Shown here one piece after another: positions 1-7,131 of a stretch of DNA of 64,000 bases (the stretch's first letter is position 1; the number at the start of each line of letters is the position of its first letter). The notes under the pieces were generated by a model that saw nothing but the letters and a program-made list of their open reading frames with translations, made no database searches and was not told the origin of the DNA. This DNA comes from Mycolicibacterium neworleansense (GTDB lineage Bacteria > Actinomycetota > Actinomycetes > Mycobacteriales > Mycobacteriaceae), in assembly GCF_001245615.1 (NCBI RefSeq), contig NZ_CWKH01000001.1, positions 2,418,001 through 2,482,000 on the forward strand, written 5' to 3'. The position numbers and the translations under genes are program-made.

Positions 1-516
1 GGCTTCTCGTTCTCAGCCGGGCTCATCGACCTGCTGCTCTACGGCGGTGCTCCCGCGGCGAACAACATCTGGCTGCTCATCGCGATGGGCGCGGTGTTCG
101 CGGTGGTCTACTTCGTGCTGTTCTATGTCGCGATCACGAAGTGGAACATGCGCACCCCTGGCCGTGAACCGGAAACCGATTTCGAGGCCGAGGAACAGGC
201 GAACCTCGGTGAGGGCGCCGACTCCACGACTGCCGTTGCCGCAGGCGGCGTGGCCACCGAAACGCTCACCGCCCCCGCCCGAGCCGACACTCAGGCCGAA
301 CAGATCATCGCGGCCTTCGGCGGCCGGGAGAACCTCGTGAACGTCGACGCCTGCATCACCCGGCTCCGCATGGAGGTCGCCGACAAGAGCAAGGTCGACC
401 AGGACCGACTGAAGGCGCTGGGCGCCGCAGGCGTCATCGAGGTCGGCAACAGCGTTCAAGCGGTCTTCGGCACCAGTTCCGAGGCGATCAAGAACGCGAT
501 CGTCGACACCTTGTAG
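1..516 (+). CDS. PTS permease EIICB, glucose/N-acetylglucosamine type (3' part)
   Basis: The gene enters from the left edge, so its start is missing; 171 residues remain. Residues 1-50 are the last membrane segments of an EIIC sugar channel (hydrophobic run around [18 protein letters not shown]). A charged, Ala-rich linker follows, and then an EIIB domain from about residue 98. The EIIB domain carries the phosphorylated cysteine in DACITRLR (Cys118 of the fragment) and the typical end [18 protein letters not shown]. The C-then-B order is that of glucose or GlcNAc permeases; the sugar cannot be read from this fragment. Its job is to take up and phosphorylate sugar at the membrane using HPr/EI phosphate. 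It converges with the next gene, 4 bp away. Confidence 0.9.
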   Translation, partial: GFSFSAGLIDLLLYGGAPAANNIWLLIAMGAVFAVVYFVLFYVAITKWNMRTPGREPETDFEAEEQANLGEGADSTTAVAAGGVATETLTAPARADTQAEQIIAAFGGRENLVNVDACITRLRMEVADKSKVDQDRLKALGAAGVIEVGNSVQAVFGTSSEAIKNAIVDTL

Positions 517-520
517 ACCC

Positions 521-952
521 TCACACCGACAGTAGCCGGTGGAAGAAGTCGCGATAGCGCTGCAGTGCCAGCCGGAGGTCCTCGGTCGAGGCCTCCTCGC
601 CGCGGCCCCATTGCGCCTCAAGGCGAGAACGCGTATCGGCGAAGCTCGCGGTGAGCTCATCGACAACTTCCGAGACGAGGTTGTCGGCTTCCTGGACGCA
701 GCCCTTCGGATCGTCGACGAACGCGGCCTGAACCTCGTCCCACCGCGAATTCAATCTGGTCCGGTGTTCATCGGCGAACAACAACGCGTTGTCGTCGGAT
801 GGCGGCTCGGGCTCCACGGTCTGCTCGGTCTCTGCGCGCTGAGGTGGTTCGACCTCTTCGTGGGCCGGCCCTGCCGCACCCGTATCGCGGCCTTCCGCTA
901 CATCAGTCGGCTCCGCTCGAACTGCTGACGTCTGCTCGTCGTGGGTGGTCAT
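521..952 (-). CDS. Conserved hypothetical protein, paralogue of its upstream neighbour
   Basis: A 143-residue protein with no signal peptide or membrane segment. Residues 1-55 are acidic, Glu/Pro-rich and probably disordered; residues 60-143 are helical. The helical part matches the soluble domain of the next gene upstream: W-x-x-V-Q-x-x-FVD-x-P, AD-x-LV-x-EV and YR-x-x-F-x-RLL occur in both, in the same order. Its ATG overlaps the stop of that gene (ATGA), so the two are co-transcribed and probably act together. I do not recognise a function. Confidence 0.75.
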   Translation of the reverse strand: MTTHDEQTSAVRAEPTDVAEGRDTGAAGPAHEEVEPPQRAETEQTVEPEPPSDDNALLFADEHRTRLNSRWDEVQAAFVDDPKGCVQEADNLVSEVVDELTASFADTRSRLEAQWGRGEEASTEDLRLALQRYRDFFHRLLSV

Positions 953-1602
953 GCTCGCGCCTCCTTCGGCGAATCTGTACCGGCCTCCGGCTCGGTATTT
1001 GTGTGGCGCTGGCGCTCATGCTCGGCGCGGGGCTCACGCTCATGCTCGGTGGGCGTCTCCGGCTCCATTCCGAGCAATCGTTCGAAGAGCGCGCGATAGT
1101 GCACGATCGCCTCGCGTTGCGCCTCGGTGCCGATCTCCCCCTTCTCCTGGGCGAGGTGAAGGATGTGCGCCGCCCGGTAGTGCTCGACCACCTTGGGGTG
1201 ATCGACCGAGATGTCGGCCGCACGTTGCTCGAAATCGTCTACCGGATAACCCCGTTCACGCATCACCTCGGTCACCAGGCGGTCGGCATCACCGACCGAT
1301 TTCGCCGGATTGTCGACGAATCCGGTCTGCGTCACGCCCCACGCCTCGACATATCGAGCCCGGGACTCCGGCGTCAACTCCTTGATGTCCAGCTTGTTGT
1401 GCTTGCGTTCGCGCGCAAGTAGTTCCCGCTCCGCGGCGCGCTGATCACCGGCCGTCTCGACCGCGTGCTCATATTCCGGCCCGAACTGATCCTTGAGCCG
1501 TTCGCTGCGCTTGTGACGCATCATCGATGCGGCCACGACCACCGCGAGCAGCACGAGCGCCACGACAACTACAGCGATGACGATCCAACTCCATGTAGGC
1601 AT
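949..1602 (-). CDS. Membrane-anchored conserved hypothetical protein
   Basis: A 217-residue protein with one N-terminal membrane segment (residues 5-27, WSWIVIAVVVVALVLLAVVV) followed by a basic stop-transfer stretch (MRHKRSERLK), so the rest probably lies in the cytoplasm. Residues 85-180 hold the helical domain shared with the downstream gene, including the phrase VDHPKVVEHYRAAH. The tail is Glu/Thr/His-rich and low-complexity. No enzyme motif is visible. It is the first gene of a two-gene minus-strand unit. The membrane anchor in one paralogue and its absence in the other suggest a membrane-bound and a soluble partner; this is inference. Confidence 0.75.
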   Translation of the reverse strand: MPTWSWIVIAVVVVALVLLAVVVAASMMRHKRSERLKDQFGPEYEHAVETAGDQRAAERELLARERKHNKLDIKELTPESRARYVEAWGVTQTGFVDNPAKSVGDADRLVTEVMRERGYPVDDFEQRAADISVDHPKVVEHYRAAHILHLAQEKGEIGTEAQREAIVHYRALFERLLGMEPETPTEHEREPRAEHERQRHTNTEPEAGTDSPKEARA

Positions 1603-1675
1603 TTCCTGACCTCCTGCGGCCAGGAGTACCCGCCCCCTGTCTACAGAAACGTCAATTCCGGAATGTGCCCCGCAG

Positions 1676-2233
1676 TCAGCGGCAATAGGACCGGGTGGCG
1701 AAGTCGAGCGCCCGCCGGTACAGCGGATCCAGATTCCGTGCCACGGCTACGGCATCGACGGCGCTCGCCAGGTCAGCCGGGCACGACGGTGAGTGCAGGG
1801 TCGGCCACTGATCGGCGATCTCGTCGACCATCGTGTGGTTCAGCGCGTCGATCGCGCTCCGCGACGCCGAAAGGTCGGGGGCGCTCACCGGAGCGGTGTC
1901 CGGATCCAGTTTCCACTGCGCGAACAGGCTGTGCTCCACGGCGACGGTGGCGTCGATCTGGTCCCGGAACACGTCGCCCACGTAGGCCGGGACGATGTGC
2001 CGGCTGTCGGCCTCGGCCGTCGTTGCGTCGATGACCTGCTGTTCGCGGCGCGGATCCTCGATCGGCCCACCGGTGCGGAACTTGTTGGCGGCCACCGGGT
2101 CCGCGGTCTGTAGCCGCTGCGCCGCCGCGTCGACCAACGGCAGCAGCGGGTTGGGGTCCTGCGCACTGGCGATCGGCGCGAGGGGCAGCACCGCGAGCGT
2201 GAGCGCGCCGGCGGCCGCGATTCGGGTCAGCAT
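1676..2233 (-). CDS. Secreted chorismate mutase (AroQ gamma class)
   Basis: Converts chorismate to prephenate outside the cytoplasm. The 185-residue protein starts with a signal peptide (cleavage near ASAQD, residue 24). The body matches the secreted mycobacterial enzyme (Rv1885c type): LVDAAAQRLQTADPVAANKFRTGG, shortened here to its key parts LVDAAA, RL, ADPVA and K-x-R, then PIEDPRREQQVID, VFRDQI-A, EHSLFAQWKLDP and PDLSASR-AIDALN. Two cysteines near the end (SPSC and SYCR) would form the disulfide known in this class. Its ATG overlaps the stop of the upstream LmeA-like gene by one base (TGATG), so the two form an operon. The role of an exported chorismate mutase is still debated. Confidence 0.9.
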   Translation of the reverse strand: MLTRIAAAGALTLAVLPLAPIASAQDPNPLLPLVDAAAQRLQTADPVAANKFRTGGPIEDPRREQQVIDATTAEADSRHIVPAYVGDVFRDQIDATVAVEHSLFAQWKLDPDTAPVSAPDLSASRSAIDALNHTMVDEIADQWPTLHSPSCPADLASAVDAVAVARNLDPLYRRALDFATRSYCR

Positions 2234-3234
2234 CAGAGCTTGGCGAAGCAGGCGTCGTCGGATTCGTCGTTGGGGATGGATGCGTTCTGGCTGGAGAACT
2301 TGCCCACCACGCCGGTGTCGGTCACCGCGACACTGTCGGCGTGGATGCCCAGTGGGTAGGCGTCGTTCAGCTGGGTCGTGAGGCCGTTGAGGGCCGCCTG
2401 CACGGTGTCCTTCTCGAATGGACCGCTGACATCGGTGACCTCCAGCTTGAGGTCACCGTTGTCGACGACCGGCTTGGCCGTCACCTTGGTGTCCCCGACG
2501 GCCTCCATGGTGATGGTGCCCGCCGCCGGATCGGTGGTGACATCGGAGACCAGTGCGCCGACACCGGGGAGGTTCTCGGCGACCGTGTCCTTGATCCCGG
2601 CCGATGTCCAGCTCAGGGTGGCGCTCAACGATCCGATGGTGCCCTTGGAGTCGTCGGTGCCCTGCAACCGGATGTCGGACAGCGCCACATCCGCCGTCAT
2701 CCCCTTCGCGGCCTGCACCTGCTTGCCCCCGGTCTCCACCGAGATGTTGGTGTAGTGCCCGTTGATGTGCTGCCACAGGAACGGCGGGTTCACCCCGAAC
2801 GAAACCGAGGCGTTGTCCTGGACCACGCACTCGGCGACCGCGACCAGTACCGAGCCGGCCTTGTGCCGGGCGTACAGTTCGGCACCGGTCAGGCCGATGA
2901 CGACGAGCGCGACGACGATGACGGCGCCGAGGATGATCGCCTGGGGACTGCGCCATCGTGAGGACGGCTTCGCCGGTTCGGGCCGTGCATCCCCGGGGCC
3001 GGGGGAGGGCCGTTGCGGCGGTGGCGGACCGGCCGGGCGCGGGGCAACCGGTGGCCGGTTCCGCATGATCTTCTCGGTCGCGGCCTCGGGCGGCTGAGGG
3101 CGGGCCCGAATCTGTTCGGTCGGCGCCTCGGAACGTCCGGGGCGAGGCAGCCGCCGGGTGGCCGGGTCAGGCGGGGGCACCGGGCCCCGGCCTCGCCGGC
3201 CGGGGTCGCCGGGATGTTGCGGCGGTGTCGGCAC
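2233..3234 (-). CDS. LmeA-like (DUF2993) membrane-anchored lipid-binding protein
   Basis: A 333-residue protein. Residues 1-105 are a cytoplasmic, Pro/Arg-rich tail (RRGRGPVPPPDP and similar). One membrane segment follows at about residues 107-130 (AIILGAVIVVALVVIGLTGA). The remainder is a DUF2993 beta-rich domain with repeated amphipathic strands (KVTAKPVVDNGDLKLEVTDV). The family includes LmeA, which binds phospholipid and helps mannan elongation of lipomannan. The GTG start sits directly against GGAGG, leaving almost no Shine-Dalgarno spacing, so a leaderless transcript or a slightly different start is possible. The chorismate mutase gene follows with a one-base overlap. Confidence 0.8.
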   Translation of the reverse strand: MPTPPQHPGDPGRRGRGPVPPPDPATRRLPRPGRSEAPTEQIRARPQPPEAATEKIMRNRPPVAPRPAGPPPPQRPSPGPGDARPEPAKPSSRWRSPQAIILGAVIVVALVVIGLTGAELYARHKAGSVLVAVAECVVQDNASVSFGVNPPFLWQHINGHYTNISVETGGKQVQAAKGMTADVALSDIRLQGTDDSKGTIGSLSATLSWTSAGIKDTVAENLPGVGALVSDVTTDPAAGTITMEAVGDTKVTAKPVVDNGDLKLEVTDVSGPFEKDTVQAALNGLTTQLNDAYPLGIHADSVAVTDTGVVGKFSSQNASIPNDESDDACFAKL

Positions 3235-3296
3235 CTCCGCAATTCTGCCGCATCGCGCGTGCCGTCAGAGGTGTGGCGCGCCTGTGGGTTCGCTCC

Positions 3297-4463
3297 TCAT
3301 TCCTGGTTGCCTGCCGCCCCTGAGGGCACCGCATCGGGTTCTTTCTGCAGGCCATCGGGATTTGCGGTGGCCGCCGCAGCGATCGACAGGCCCGCGATCA
3401 GCAGGCAGATCACGGTATAGGCGAGGCTGCCGATGGGATCGCCGTCGGCGGTGACTCCGTCGACCGCGCCGAAATACGCCGGCAGCGCCGCCAGCCACAG
3501 CACGGTCATCACCGCCAGGTACACCGCGGCATAGCGCAGGATGAGCGGGTTCGCGTAGCGCACCGCCGCCGGATCGCCGCCCTTGCGCAGGCTCGACCAT
3601 TGAGTGAACAGGACCGGGATCGCCACGAGGGTGAGCACGACGAGTTCGGCGGCGTACACGATGCCCCCGACGGTGGTGCTGCCCGAGATCGACGCGGCGA
3701 GCGTGGCAGGCAGCGGCAGCACCGCGGTGCCGATCGAAGCCAGAACACCGACGACGATGGTGCGGCCGAGGATTTGCAGGCCGGTGAACGTCTTGCCGTC
3801 CTGGACGTGGCGGCCGACGAACAGCTGCACACAGAAGGCCAGCGACATCGGCCACAGCGCGGCGAACACCACCACGCTGGGCAGCGGCACCGAATCGAAG
3901 AACGGCTGGTTCATCGGATGGTCCAGGGTCCACTCCCACCACCGCAGCTGCGGCCCGAGGTGGTCGAAGATCTCGTAGAACGCGTGATGGACGAAGCCGA
4001 CACAGACCGCGCCGACCAGGACCCCGCGCCGGCGGAACACCCCGAGGATGCGGACGATCTCGTACGCCACCGTCGCCATCATCGGGTAGATCGCCACGAT
4101 GTAGAGCGGCAGCCGTCCCCACAGGAAGTCGACGGTGAACACGTTGTGCGCGAACATCGTGTCGACGTGCTCGGCAATCCCGAATGCCCCGGGGAAGTAC
4201 AGCGGCGGTTCGATGATCAGCAGATAGGCGATGGCGCCGAACCACAGCACCAGGTTGGTCGGGTCGTTGTGACGGCGCAGCCGCACGATGGCGTACACCA
4301 GAGCCAGTACCGCGCCGACGATGACGGTGATCTCCAGCACCGGCAGCGTCCAGTTCTCCAGGCCGAACGGGTTACGGAACTCGACCGGCCCGCCGGCGGT
4401 GTCACACGAAAAGCCCAGGCGTCCAGCCAAATCCGAGAACGTCGGCGTGCACAGATCAGACAT
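3297..4463 (-). CDS. Polytopic membrane protein, unknown function
   Basis: A 388-residue protein with about nine hydrophobic segments (roughly residues 42-62, 72-92, 115-137, 147-167, 192-217, 230-255, 262-285, 308-330 and 345-365). The N-terminal loop has two cysteines. The loop between segments 4 and 5 is rich in aromatic and acidic residues (EIFDHLGPQLRWWEWTLDHP). No transporter family signature is recognised. It overlaps the end of the ferritin-like hydrolase gene by 8 bp and must be co-expressed with it, so it may supply or receive that enzyme's substrate in the membrane. The C-terminus is a short Ala/Pro/Gly tail. Confidence 0.7.
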   Translation of the reverse strand: MSDLCTPTFSDLAGRLGFSCDTAGGPVEFRNPFGLENWTLPVLEITVIVGAVLALVYAIVRLRRHNDPTNLVLWFGAIAYLLIIEPPLYFPGAFGIAEHVDTMFAHNVFTVDFLWGRLPLYIVAIYPMMATVAYEIVRILGVFRRRGVLVGAVCVGFVHHAFYEIFDHLGPQLRWWEWTLDHPMNQPFFDSVPLPSVVVFAALWPMSLAFCVQLFVGRHVQDGKTFTGLQILGRTIVVGVLASIGTAVLPLPATLAASISGSTTVGGIVYAAELVVLTLVAIPVLFTQWSSLRKGGDPAAVRYANPLILRYAAVYLAVMTVLWLAALPAYFGAVDGVTADGDPIGSLAYTVICLLIAGLSIAAAATANPDGLQKEPDAVPSGAAGNQE

Positions 4464-5406
4464 CGGCGGTGTCCACCTTCTTGCTCGGGGCCTTGTCGGC
4501 GGTGTACCACTGGGTGACCTCGTAGCCGTCCTCGTACCGCTGGAACCACTCGTCGGCCAATGCCGGCAGTTTCTCGTGGGCCGGATCGTGGCCCGGGACC
4601 TGGCTGCGCACCACGCCGGTGAGGGCGGTCAGCATCTCGCGCACCGGCAGATGCGCGAACGCGTTCTCCACCGGCCCGTCGTAGGCGGTCTTGGTGAACG
4701 GAAGCTTCTGCAGCAGAGCCTTTTTCCGCGCCTGCATGCCGAACATCGACATCGCGTCGATCTTGCGCTCCTCCAGTGGCACGTGCTTGTTGAAGCCGTC
4801 GCAGGCCACCTTGAGCACCGCCCACACGTGTTTGAAGATCGACGGCGCCACCCGCATGCGGTACCACGGATCGTCGGCCACCGCGTCATAGATGATCAGC
4901 GCCGAGCTGCGGTGCTCGACCTCTTCGACGAAGTGCCACAGGAACAGTGACGCCACCCGGTCGTCCCCCGGAGCGAACAGCGTGTCGTCATGGTCGAGCA
5001 TCAGTTTGAACACCGGGGTGAACGTCGCCTCCAGATCGGCGGTGTAGGCCAGCCGGTACTTCAGCGGTGTCTCGGCGGTCAGGTCGTCGAACGCCTTGAC
5101 CACCTCGTCGAGGGTCTCCTTGAGACCCGGGTAGGTCTTGATCAGCCCCTTGGCGTGCTGACGGTGGGCCATCGCATGCTGGCCTTCCTGCCGCACGAAG
5201 GCCTGAGCCTCCTCGGCCACCGCCGGGTCGGTGATGAACGGCATGGCCTCGGTGATCATGTGCCCGATCATCTTCTCGAATGCGATGGCCAGGAATGACA
5301 CCGCGTTGGCCATCGACGAGAACGCCGGATTGGACTCATTCCACAGAAATGGGACGCGGTGATCCGCGAACGCGAACCTCATCTTCCGCACGATCAGATC
5401 CGTCAT
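4456..5406 (-). CDS. Ferritin-like metal-dependent hydrolase family protein (PF10118 type)
   Basis: A 316-residue helical protein with the carboxylate/histidine pattern of the predicted metal-dependent hydrolase family: FVRQEGQHAMAHRQH at about residue 82 and WHFVEEVEHRSSALIIYD at about 166. These ExxH pairs would hold a di-metal centre. I chose the ATG at 5406 because GAGGTGG lies seven bases upstream and because the earlier ATG at 5436 lies inside the inverted repeat 5428-5465. The gene overlaps the following membrane-protein gene and faces a TetR gene, whose product is the obvious candidate to repress it. The substrate is unknown. Confidence 0.8.
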   Translation of the reverse strand: MTDLIVRKMRFAFADHRVPFLWNESNPAFSSMANAVSFLAIAFEKMIGHMITEAMPFITDPAVAEEAQAFVRQEGQHAMAHRQHAKGLIKTYPGLKETLDEVVKAFDDLTAETPLKYRLAYTADLEATFTPVFKLMLDHDDTLFAPGDDRVASLFLWHFVEEVEHRSSALIIYDAVADDPWYRMRVAPSIFKHVWAVLKVACDGFNKHVPLEERKIDAMSMFGMQARKKALLQKLPFTKTAYDGPVENAFAHLPVREMLTALTGVVRSQVPGHDPAHEKLPALADEWFQRYEDGYEVTQWYTADKAPSKKVDTADV

Positions 5407-5427
5407 CGGTGCCACCTCGCTTGTCCG

Positions 5428-5465
5428 AGTAATCATACAAAGAACGCCTTAGTTGTATGATTACT
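5428..5465. promoter_or_regulatory. Operator candidate: 13-bp perfect inverted repeat between hydrolase and TetR genes
   Basis: The arms AGTAATCATACAA (5428-5440) and TTGTATGATTACT (5453-5465) are perfect reverse complements around a 12-bp spacer. The repeat is AT-rich in GC-rich surroundings and sits between two divergent starts (5406 and 5538). This is the usual position of an autoregulatory TetR operator. The long arms could also be read as two half-operators for a pair of dimers. Confidence 0.75.
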
Positions 5466-5537
5466 ACACGCGGATGCGGCGCGTCAACGATGGGTGGCGA
5501 TATCCTGCAGAGATGTTGCTGGCCAGGAATCCGGACC

Positions 5538-6149
5538 GTGGCGCGTAGGCGCGGGTGGGACGGGCAACCGCCCGGCAGCGACGAGGAAGCCTCCGAACGC
5601 ATCGTGGCCACCGCGGTGCGGTTGATCGCCGAGACCGGCACCGGCATCAGCATCGCCGACGTCGCCGCATCGCTCGGCGTCATTCGTCAGACTGTGTACC
5701 GCTACTTCCCCACGGCCGAATCCCTGATGCACGCGGCCGCCATCGCCACGGTCGACGGATTCCTCGACCGGCTCGCCGAAAGCGTGCGCGGCATCACCGA
5801 CCCGGCCGAGGCGATGACCGAGGGCGTCATGTTCACCTTGGAGGAGGTCGCCCGCGTCCCGCATCTGCGCATCATGCTGTCCGGGCCACAGGCGGCGGCC
5901 AGTTCGGTCAATGTCGCTTCCGACGAAGGTCAGGCCTTCGGCATGCGGATGATCACCCGCTTCGACGTGGACTGGGAGAAGTACGGATACGACGAGGCCG
6001 CGCTGCGCGAGCTCGTGGAATTCACGCTGCGCACCATGCTGTCGTTCTTCGTCGCACCCAACGAACCGGCCCGCAGCCGCGAGGAGTTACGGCGCTTTGT
6101 CAGACGCTGGTTGGGCGGGGCGATTCTGGCGCAACCAACCGGCGGGTAG
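5538..6149 (+). CDS. TetR-family transcriptional regulator
   Basis: A 203-residue protein. The N-terminal helix-turn-helix is clear: SERIVATAVRLIAETGTG, then ISIADVAASLGVIRQTVYRYFP at about residues 37-58. The C-terminal ligand domain is all-helical. I chose GTG 5538, which has AGGA ten bases upstream. An in-frame ATG at 5457 would start inside the operator and add a Cys/Trp-rich stretch untypical of the family. It most likely binds the inverted repeat just upstream and controls the divergent hydrolase/membrane-protein operon and itself. Its 3' end overlaps the convergent epoxide-hydrolase-like gene by 50 bp. Confidence 0.85.
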   Translation: MARRRGWDGQPPGSDEEASERIVATAVRLIAETGTGISIADVAASLGVIRQTVYRYFPTAESLMHAAAIATVDGFLDRLAESVRGITDPAEAMTEGVMFTLEEVARVPHLRIMLSGPQAAASSVNVASDEGQAFGMRMITRFDVDWEKYGYDEAALRELVEFTLRTMLSFFVAPNEPARSREELRRFVRRWLGGAILAQPTGG

Positions 6150-7113
6150 CCAGAACGTCGCCGAACACCGCCGGGATCAACCGGTTGAAGATGTCGGCCC
6201 GCTCCCACTGCAGGAAGTGACCGGCGCCCGGAACGACCAGCGGCCCAATGCGGTTGAGGAACGCCCGTTCGCAACGGGGCACGAAGTCCTCTCCGACCAC
6301 ATGATCGTCGGGACCGTACAGCACCAGCGTGGGTATCTCGACCGCAGCCATCAGCGGGATCTCGGACATGGCACGTCCGTAGGCGAGCTGGTAGGACGCC
6401 CAGCCGGCCCGCAGCCGTGCCTCGTCGGCGAACGGCTCACTCATGAAATCCACGTCGGCTTGGCTGAACGCGTAGGCCGATCCCCACAGCCGATTCGTGT
6501 ACATCGCCGCGACCCACTGCCTGCGCGCCTGCGGCGTGGGCAGCATCGCGGCGAGCTCATCGGGAAAGGCGCCTTGCATCCAGCGGTAGTCGGCGGTCGG
6601 GTCGGCGGCGCCACCGACCGATGCCGGATGTTGTGTGCCGATTCCCGAGTAGTCGACGGCCATGGGCGGCACCGTGTTGAAAACACAGAAACCCGTGACG
6701 AATCCGGGAAACCGGTGGATCAGGTCGGTACTCACCACCGCCCCGACGTCGCTCGCGGCGATCAGGCAGGACTCATGCCCGAGCTGGTCATGGACCAGGG
6801 CATAGAGATCCCGGGAGTACGTGACGATGTCGTGCTGATCGTCGGGAGGGATCGAGCTGTCCCCCATACCGCGCAGGTCCGGGACGATGACCTCGAAACC
6901 GGCCGCGGCCAGGGCCTCGATGTTGCGCCACCAGATCCGCTTGGTCTCGGGATATCCGTGTACCAGCAGCAGGGGCACACCGCCGACACCCTCGCGGACG
7001 AACGCCAGCGAAACCCCCTCAGCGACAGGGGCAGTGTGGATGGTGAAAGCGTCAGCGGCCGGCGCCGGAGGTTGCACCGGGCGCTGACGCGGATCGTAAC
7101 GGAAATCCGCCAT
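6100..7113 (-). CDS. Alpha/beta hydrolase, epoxide-hydrolase-like
   Basis: A 337-residue cytoplasmic protein with the epoxide hydrolase/dehalogenase fold: oxyanion motif LLVHGYPE at about residue 49, VPDLRGMGDSS, an aspartate nucleophile in AASDVGAVVS where lipases have serine, the acid in LYGPDDHVV, and the catalytic histidine in GAGHFLQWE. An Asp nucleophile fits hydrolysis of an epoxide or of a carbon-halogen bond; the substrate is not evident. It lies 18 bp downstream of the D-aminoacylase-like gene on the same strand, so the two form a probable operon. It overlaps the convergent TetR gene at its 3' end. Confidence 0.8.
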   Translation of the reverse strand: MADFRYDPRQRPVQPPAPAADAFTIHTAPVAEGVSLAFVREGVGGVPLLLVHGYPETKRIWWRNIEALAAAGFEVIVPDLRGMGDSSIPPDDQHDIVTYSRDLYALVHDQLGHESCLIAASDVGAVVSTDLIHRFPGFVTGFCVFNTVPPMAVDYSGIGTQHPASVGGAADPTADYRWMQGAFPDELAAMLPTPQARRQWVAAMYTNRLWGSAYAFSQADVDFMSEPFADEARLRAGWASYQLAYGRAMSEIPLMAAVEIPTLVLYGPDDHVVGEDFVPRCERAFLNRIGPLVVPGAGHFLQWERADIFNRLIPAVFGDVLATRRLVAPESPRPTSV

Positions 7114-7131
7114 GACGAAAGACCCTACATA

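Noticed and set aside
5513-5548. 11-codon frame (MLLARNPDRGA) overlapping the TetR start
   Set aside because: It overlaps GTG 5538 but lacks a ribosome site and a meaningful stop/start junction; probably chance.
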